From: Filomicrobium sp.
GTDB lineage: Bacteria; Pseudomonadota; Alphaproteobacteria; Rhizobiales; Hyphomicrobiaceae
Direction: 5' to 3'
DNA length: 10,247 nt
NCBI GenBank assembly: GCA_021775655.1
Contig: JAJFHK010000458.1
Location: 1-10,247, forward strand
The notes under the pieces were generated by a model. The model was given only the letters and a program-made list of their open reading frames with translations. It searched no databases and was not told where the DNA came from. Numbering within the stretch: position 1 is the first letter of the stretch; each line of letters opens with the position of its first letter. Shown in pieces: positions 7,501 through 10,247 of the stretch. The translations under genes and the position numbers were made by a program.

Positions 7501-7930
7501 CGATGGTGAACGCGCTTCCCGTCGGGGCAGAGGCCAGGGTCGAGGACGCAGGTCAGGGGCTAACGGGGTCACTGCGTCAGCTTCGGCCGGTAGCGAGCGG
7601 AGCACCCAGTCTCCCGGGGCGGACACCATTGGCAAGGAGCGCGATGGAGGGAGCCCTTCTGACGGCCAGAAAGGTCCGCGGCGCTCTCGTCGCGGCCGCC
7701 CGCAAGGCGATCGGGGGCCGGGACAGCGTGCCGATAGCGACAAGGGCAAGGGTCACAAGCCACCGCGGAAGGGCCAAGGTGGTAATAAAGCTGGCGGGCC
7801 TGGACGTTCGCGGCGACCTGAGGTTCATTCGTCGAGCCCTAGAAAGGGTCGCGGGGCCGACCCTGATTCACCGTTTGCTGCTTTGAGTGCATTGAAAGAT
7901 GCGTTGGAACGTGGCGAGAATGACGGCTGA
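4586..7930 (+). CDS. SUV3-like superfamily 2 RNA helicase with long charged C-terminal tail
   Basis: The 1114-residue product begins with a helicase core like SUV3, the RNA helicase of the mitochondrial degradosome. Visible motifs: Walker A 'GPTNTGKTH' (17-25), then 'LPLRLLAREVYDK' (41-53), Walker B as 'DEVQ' (99-102; SUV3 has DEIQ), motif III 'GAQT' (130-133), motif V 'VATDAIGMGLNL' (223-234) and motif VI 'QIAGRAGR' (262-269). A helical and mixed region runs to about 815. The rest is low complexity: an acidic Ala/Ser/Glu tract (about 821-960), a short hydrophobic 'FIEIWRP' (961-967), a basic Arg/Gly/Lys tract (about 968-1091) and a terminal 'DPDSPFAALSALKDALE' (1092-1108). I infer ATP-dependent RNA unwinding in the cytoplasm with the tail binding RNA; the exact substrate is unknown. 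GGAGG 10 bases upstream supports the start. The S4 gene begins 26 bases after the stop, suggesting one transcript. Confidence 0.9.
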   Translation: MGNHLDTRIRHVTAVLGPTNTGKTHLAIERMLEHETGMIGLPLRLLAREVYDKIGNRIGFDKVALITGEEKIKPERARFWVSTVEAMPREIEVDFLAIDEVQLAADPERGHVFTDRLLHSRGRQETFLLGAQTIRDVIQDIIPGANFISRPRLSRLTYSGQKKITRLPTRSAVVAFSASEVYSIAELIRRQRGGAAVVLGALSPRTRNAQVALYQSGDVDFLVATDAIGMGLNLDVDHVAFSAVRKFDGQNHRNLTPAELGQIAGRAGRHMNDGTFGVTGAAEPFESDLIERLETHIFEPIRVLQWRNRDLSFASVDALLESLRQLPNEPRLMRARSADDVETLEALCRDPEIVDMAKGPAAVDKLWDFCQVPDYRKISSASHAEMIGTLYKFVMNGDGFIPEDWFTKQVSLADRTDGDIDTLATRIAHIRTWTFVSNRRDWLKDPEHWQTRTREIEDALSDAMHEQLTQRFVDKRTSALMKGMRDKEELSAEIGEDGSVSVENHYVGRLNGFRFAPETHSESLDGKATRHAAAQVLSRELSMRARRVVAAKLEAFKLSRSGMVLWKDEEIGKVEAGEDSLRPNVTLLCDEHISAPDKDKVQARLDKWIEEIVSERMGQLKELGAAEDVSGLSRGIAFQLKEKFGILKREDVAEEVKSLDQPSRAQLRKYGVRFGAFNIYLPMQLKPAAAELAATFWLLKHGSEHGLDLNALPEPPRAGLTSVAADPATPEAYYRAFGFHLCGPRAVRLDILERLADLIRPLVAWRAREGNNTEAPNGATGDGGFTVIPEMMSILGCSPSELGNVLNALGFRVERKPKPEVAAEDAKASKSTASTATANESGDEEKAAVTSSGSVAAPAVEVGAESAGVGDEVSAPKEDVAAGNSGSGDPAPVAADLKLDIEDSQATETSDNITAKATDSEAISSSVDGGQAEGVDGPEGAASEDGTLAAVDAVGPEEEAFIEIWRPRRHRNDGERASRRGRGQGRGRRSGANGVTASASAGSERSTQSPGADTIGKERDGGSPSDGQKGPRRSRRGRPQGDRGPGQRADSDKGKGHKPPRKGQGGNKAGGPGRSRRPEVHSSSPRKGRGADPDSPFAALSALKDALERGENDG

Positions 7931-7956
7931 CATGGATTTTTGAAGGGGGGCTTCGA

Positions 7957-8427
7957 TTGCCCGACCAGGACGACGCAACGCCTTTGGGCGAAGGTCTTGC
8001 AAACGCTCCGCGGGGCATTCCGCAGCGTCTCGATAAATGGTTGTGGTATGCTCGTGTTGTGAAAACTCGCTCCTTGGCCGCGGCGCTGGTGGTACGGGGC
8101 CGCGTACGGGTCAACCGCGAGCGGATGCAAAAGCCAAGTCACATGGTTAAACCCGGTGACGTCATCACCGCGTCAGTTGGCCGCGATGTTCGCGTCATGA
8201 AGGTGCTTCTTGCAGGCAGTCGCCGGGGGCCTGCCAGCGAAGCGCAATTGCTCTACGAAGACCTGGCTCCAGAGCGTAAAACTGACGCCGCTGGTGTTTT
8301 TCCTGCCGCGAGAAGGACTGAGAATGCGTATGCAGGTGGCCCTGGGGCAGTGCTGGATACGGGCAGTGGACGACCGAGCAAGAAAGAGCGTCGGCAAATT
8401 GTCCAGTTAAAGGGGCGGGACCGTTGA
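7957..8427 (+). CDS. S4-domain RNA-binding protein (Hsp15-like)
   Basis: A 156-residue protein with an S4 RNA-binding domain at about residues 22-80: 'RLDKWLWYARVVKTRSLA', 'VVRGRVRVN' and 'HMVKPGDVITAS' are the classic helix-helix-loop-strand elements. The C-terminal 'GRPSKKERRQIVQLKGR' (138-154) matches the basic tail of the Hsp15 (HslR/YrfH) family. In E. coli that protein binds free 50S subunits carrying stalled peptidyl-tRNA, so a role in ribosome rescue or RNA binding is the likely reading, but I do not assign the symbol. The start is a TTG, chosen because AAGGGGGG (7943-7950) ends 6 bases upstream and no ATG fits: the ATG at 7932 meets a stop after three codons. A region of low conservation (about 105-135) separates the domain from the tail. 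It lies 26 bases after the helicase stop, so probably co-transcribed. Confidence 0.85.
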   Translation: MPDQDDATPLGEGLANAPRGIPQRLDKWLWYARVVKTRSLAAALVVRGRVRVNRERMQKPSHMVKPGDVITASVGRDVRVMKVLLAGSRRGPASEAQLLYEDLAPERKTDAAGVFPAARRTENAYAGGPGAVLDTGSGRPSKKERRQIVQLKGRDR

Positions 8428-8496
8428 ATTTTTCCAATAGTCGATCGTCCACCGTTTAGGGACGAACCGCCTCAGCCCCTTGCGCGTACGGCATGT

Positions 8497-8518
8497 TCTG
8501 GGCACATATGCGGCCAGA
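8497..8518. promoter_or_regulatory. Imperfect 22-bp dyad upstream of fdxA (candidate operator)
   Basis: TCTGG (8497-8501) and CCAGA (8514-8518) are exact inverted arms, and the centre CATATG (8505-8510) is itself palindromic. Of the 11 symmetric pairs, 9 match. The dyad ends 107 bases before the fdxA start. TTGCGC at 8480-8485 just upstream is a weak -35-like sequence. I do not recognise a known regulator box: it is neither the FNR pattern TTGAT-N4-ATCAA nor a clear Irr or Fur box. The 8428-8625 gap also holds a 6-bp hairpin at 8445-8465 (TCGTCC/GGACGA) without a T-run, and otherwise shows nothing. Confidence 0.4.
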
Positions 8519-8625
8519 GTAATGACCAAATTGAACGGCATGGCGCGCGCGACACGGGGCAGTGCCTGCGAGGCGTGAAATGTCCAGGCCGTCGGCCGTG
8601 GTGCTAATCGAGAGCTGAAGATCGA

Positions 8626-8964
8626 ATGACCTACATCGTCAATGAGAATTGTATCAAATGCAAATTCACCGATTGCGTTGAAGTCTGTCCAGTTGACTGC
8701 TTCTACGAGGGTGAGAACATGCTGGTCATTCACCCTGACGAATGCATCGATTGTGGCGTGTGTGAGCCCGAATGCCCGGTTGATGCAATCAAGCCGGATA
8801 CCGAGCCCGATTTGGAGCAGTGGCTCGAAGTGAATCGCGATTTCGCAGATAAGTGGCCGAATATTACTCAGAAGAAGGCTGCGCCAGAAGATGCGGACAA
8901 TTACCGTGAGGAAAAAGGAAAATTTGATAAGTACTTCTCGGACAAACCCGGTGAAGGCGACTAG
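8626..8964 (+). CDS. fdxA: 7Fe ferredoxin FdxA ([3Fe-4S][4Fe-4S])
   Basis: A 112-residue soluble electron carrier with two iron-sulfur clusters in the first 55 residues, closely following Azotobacter ferredoxin I. By that alignment Cys9, Cys17 and Cys50 bind the [3Fe-4S] cluster, and Cys21, Cys40, Cys43 and Cys46 bind the [4Fe-4S] cluster. Cys12 and Cys25 match the two extra, non-ligating cysteines of that protein. Motifs '[14 protein letters not shown]' and '[16 protein letters not shown]' are intact. The C-terminal part, with '[16 protein letters not shown]' (about 71-86) and an acidic/Lys-rich end, is the usual extension of this family. The physiological partner is not shown by the sequence. 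The ATG at 8626 has only a weak ribosome binding site (GAAG 5 bases upstream), but it starts exactly at the conserved 'MTYIV'. It stands 198 bases after the S4 gene and 464 before the carD-like gene, so it may have its own promoter. Confidence 0.96.
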   Translation: MTYIVNENCIKCKFTDCVEVCPVDCFYEGENMLVIHPDECIDCGVCEPECPVDAIKPDTEPDLEQWLEVNRDFADKWPNITQKKAAPEDADNYREEKGKFDKYFSDKPGEGD

Positions 8965-9058
8965 CGCTTGATTCTGACCGCACGCATTTTTGCTCTGAGA
9001 ACTGGCAACATAATTAGTGATGCCGGACAACTGATTTATCTAACCATGTAAATACAGC

Positions 9059-9079
9059 AATTGAAACGGCTCTTCAATT
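9059..9079. repeat. Perfect 7-bp inverted repeat in the AT-rich region upstream of carD
   Basis: AATTGAA (9059-9065) and TTCAATT (9073-9079) are exact inverted arms separated by 7 bases, so the centres lie 14 bases apart. The right arm overlaps the -35-like TTCAAT of the candidate promoter, which is where a repressor dyad could sit. No known regulator box is recognised. Confidence 0.45.
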
Positions 9080-9101
9080 TCCGTGAATATTGTGTTATGT
9101 T
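9073..9101 (+). promoter_or_regulatory. Weak candidate promoter upstream of the carD-like gene
   Basis: TTCAAT (9073-9078) and TATGTT (9096-9101) are separated by exactly 17 bases, in an AT-rich stretch that differs from its surroundings. The -35 box is poor. An alternative pair is TTGAAA (9061-9066) with TGAATA (9084-9089), also 17 bases apart. Transcription from here would begin near 9108. Confidence 0.3.
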
Positions 9102-9428
9102 AGCAACGAGTGGCGTAGCTGAACACTTGTAGACCTTTCGGCGAACAAAAAGGGGGTCCGCCCGTCTTGTGAGGACTGGAACGGAACTTGTAACGGCGCA
9201 TTTCAGCGCGGTCGCCCGAGGATTAGACTTCGGACAGCATAGCCATAGCTAGCTTGGGTGCGACCTTTGCAGCTCCTACATGGAGAGGCATAGGCGCGCT
9301 TTTCGATTCCGTCGGGCGGTGATGCTGCCTGGCGGCTGTTTGTGCGACCGGTGGTTCAAGCCGGCGCGCCTGATCTCATCATGCTGATGACGGTCAGTTT
9401 GTATGCGTGGGAAGAGGTGAAACTTCAG

Positions 9429-10247
9429 ATGGCTGCAAAGACCAAAACCTCGGCAAAGGCCAGTCCAGCTAAGACAAAGGCCAAGCCAACGAGAGCTACA
9501 GCGACTTCGTCGAAACGAACAACTTCTGCGAAGGCGTCTGGAGCGGCCGGCAGGTCGCGCGCAGCGACATCCAAGTCGACCACTTCTTCCAAGTCTTCCG
9601 TCGCATCGAGGGCCAAAGCTGTCAAGGCGAAAGCGCCGGTATCCAAGGCCAAATCTGTTTCGAAATCTGCCGTTTCCACGAAAACTAAAAAGGCTGCTCC
9701 AAACTTGAAAAAGTCAGTATCGAAATCAGCGGCAAAGCCTGCTGCACCCAAAAAGACTGCTGCTCCGAAGAAGCCGGCTGTGTCGGCAAAAGCTGCGAGT
9801 CCCAAGCGCAAAACTGCGGCGGCGACCACGGCCAAATCGAAGACAGCTGCGAAAGCGGCCAAGAAGCCGGTAGCTGCCAAGACTGTTACGGCGAAAGCGG
9901 CTGCGAAGTCGAAAGCCGCGGCGAAACCTGCTGTTGCCGCAAAGCCGACAAAGGCGGGAGTTGCTCCTGCCCGCAAGGGTAAGGCTGCCAAGGTAGCGCC
10001 CGCGAAGCCAGCTCTGGCTGTGAATGCGGCTGTTGCAACGGGTGCTGCGGCACGAGCTGTTGCGGCTTCGATTGCTGAAGCTGCGCAACGCAAGATCAGC
10101 TCGCCGATCAAGCCGATCAAGACGCCAAAATCAATTGCCGAAAAGGCATCGGCCGGCCTCGATGCTGCGCAGCAGAAAAAGTCTGTCAGCCAGCGTCATG
10201 GTTTCAAGAACAATGAGCATGTTGTTTATCCAGCGCACGGTGTTGGC
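9429..10247 (+). CDS. carD: CarD-family transcription regulator with long Lys/Ala-rich N-terminal extension (3' end outside window)
   Basis: The frame is open from the ATG at 9429 to the right edge, 273 codons without a stop. Only the last 19 residues, 'QRHGFKNNEHVVYPAHGVG' (255-273), belong to the CarD/CdnL RNA-polymerase-interacting domain; they match the start of rhizobial CarD proteins. Family knowledge: this domain binds the RNA polymerase beta subunit and stabilises open promoter complexes, notably at rRNA promoters. Residues 1-250 are low complexity, with 52 Lys, abundant Ala, Ser, Thr and Pro, and no Asp or Glu before residue 200. This resembles histone H1 tails, with SPKRK (124-128) and two APKK repeats (106-109, 112-115), and probably binds DNA or RNA without a fixed fold. 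Residues 197-222 look like an Ala-rich helix. GAGGTG (9414-9419), 9 bases upstream, supports the start. Truncation by the window edge hides most of the CarD domain, so the call rests on a short match plus its position after fdxA. Confidence 0.8.
   Translation, partial: MAAKTKTSAKASPAKTKAKPTRATATSSKRTTSAKASGAAGRSRAATSKSTTSSKSSVASRAKAVKAKAPVSKAKSVSKSAVSTKTKKAAPNLKKSVSKSAAKPAAPKKTAAPKKPAVSAKAASPKRKTAAATTAKSKTAAKAAKKPVAAKTVTAKAAAKSKAAAKPAVAAKPTKAGVAPARKGKAAKVAPAKPALAVNAAVATGAAARAVAASIAEAAQRKISSPIKPIKTPKSIAEKASAGLDAAQQKKSVSQRHGFKNNEHVVYPAHGVG

Larger units (their letters stand above)
8965..9428 (+). other. 464-base non-coding region between fdxA and the carD-like gene
   Basis: No convincing gene or known RNA family is recognised. 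The first part (to about 9110) is distinctly AT-rich and carries an inverted repeat and a possible promoter, listed separately. The second part (about 9110-9428) is GC-richer and contains several small possible hairpins: GCGC/GCGC (9196-9199 with 9206-9209), CCGAGG/CTTCGG around ATTAGA (9216-9233) and TCATCA/TGATGA around TGC (9376-9390). If the possible promoter is real, the carD-like mRNA would have a leader of about 320 bases. A five-codon frame (9403-9420) ends just before the ribosome binding site of the carD-like gene. A -35/-10 pair nearer to the gene is not evident. Confidence 0.5.

Noticed and set aside
7297..7749. Long minus-strand and plus-strand alternative frames within the helicase tail
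   Set aside because: The GC-rich, repetitive Arg/Gly/Ala coding region lowers stop frequency in the other frames. The helicase frame continues through to its terminal motif.
8407..9030. Minus-strand open frame of 207 codons covering fdxA and its upstream gap
   Set aside because: It lies antisense to the whole of fdxA, whose coding sense is certain. The translated product resembles no family, and no good ribosome binding site is seen.
9345..9370. tRNA-like T-arm with GGTTCAAGCC
   Set aside because: No matching acceptor, D or anticodon arms are found around it, so it is not a tRNA gene.
9280..9387. Small plus-strand frame of 35 codons in the fdxA-carD gap
   Set aside because: There is no ribosome binding site before the ATG, the composition is Arg/Cys-rich as in random GC-rich DNA, and its end falls inside a hairpin.
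9425..10120. Minus-strand open frame of 231 codons, Ala/Phe/Leu-rich
   Set aside because: It is the complement of the Lys/Ala-rich carD extension. Repeated AAG and GCN codons give Leu/Phe and Ala/Gly codons and few stops on the other strand; low complexity explains it.

Overview
The window looks like a chromosomal, housekeeping stretch of an alphaproteobacterium, most likely of the order Hyphomicrobiales (Rhizobiales). The evidence is the gene order (xerD, rpmB facing it, a DUF3108 exported protein, a SUV3-like helicase, an S4-domain RNA-binding protein, 7Fe ferredoxin fdxA, a CarD-family regulator), which I recall as a conserved alphaproteobacterial neighbourhood, together with the protein sequences themselves. 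The genus cannot be fixed from sequence alone. I see no mobile element, CRISPR array, tRNA or rRNA, and no sign of recent transfer.

Layout. Positions 2-1510 hold the 3' part of an Ala-rich helical protein of unknown function that runs in from the left edge. After a 100-base gap containing a 6-bp palindrome comes the tyrosine recombinase XerD (1611-2576, +). XerD converges on rpmB (ribosomal protein bL28, 2955-2650, -), and a GC stem flanked by A and T runs at 2577-2617 can serve as a terminator from either side. rpmB is divergent from a DUF3108 exported protein (about 3260-4225, +), whose start is uncertain and whose transcript ends at a strong hairpin terminator (4267-4307).

A 360-base gap with a tandem 10-bp repeat and a good hairpin precedes the helicase (4586-7930, +). 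The S4-domain protein follows 26 bases later (7957-8427, TTG start, very strong ribosome binding site), so these two are probably one transcript. fdxA (8626-8964, +) has its own upstream region with a dyad. A 464-base gap, AT-rich at first and then GC-rich with small hairpins, leads into a CarD-family gene (9429 to beyond the right edge). Its visible 273 codons are almost entirely a lysine/alanine-rich, histone-H1-like extension that ends just as the CarD RNA-polymerase-binding domain begins.

Functionally the window mixes chromosome-dimer resolution (XerD), translation (bL28, S4 protein), RNA remodelling (SUV3-like helicase), electron transfer or iron-sulfur chemistry (FdxA) and transcription initiation (CarD). 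Nothing here makes a clear new 'system'. The points worth a second look are the two long low-complexity charged regions (helicase C-terminus, CarD N-terminus) and the unexplained non-coding regions upstream of the helicase, fdxA and carD.
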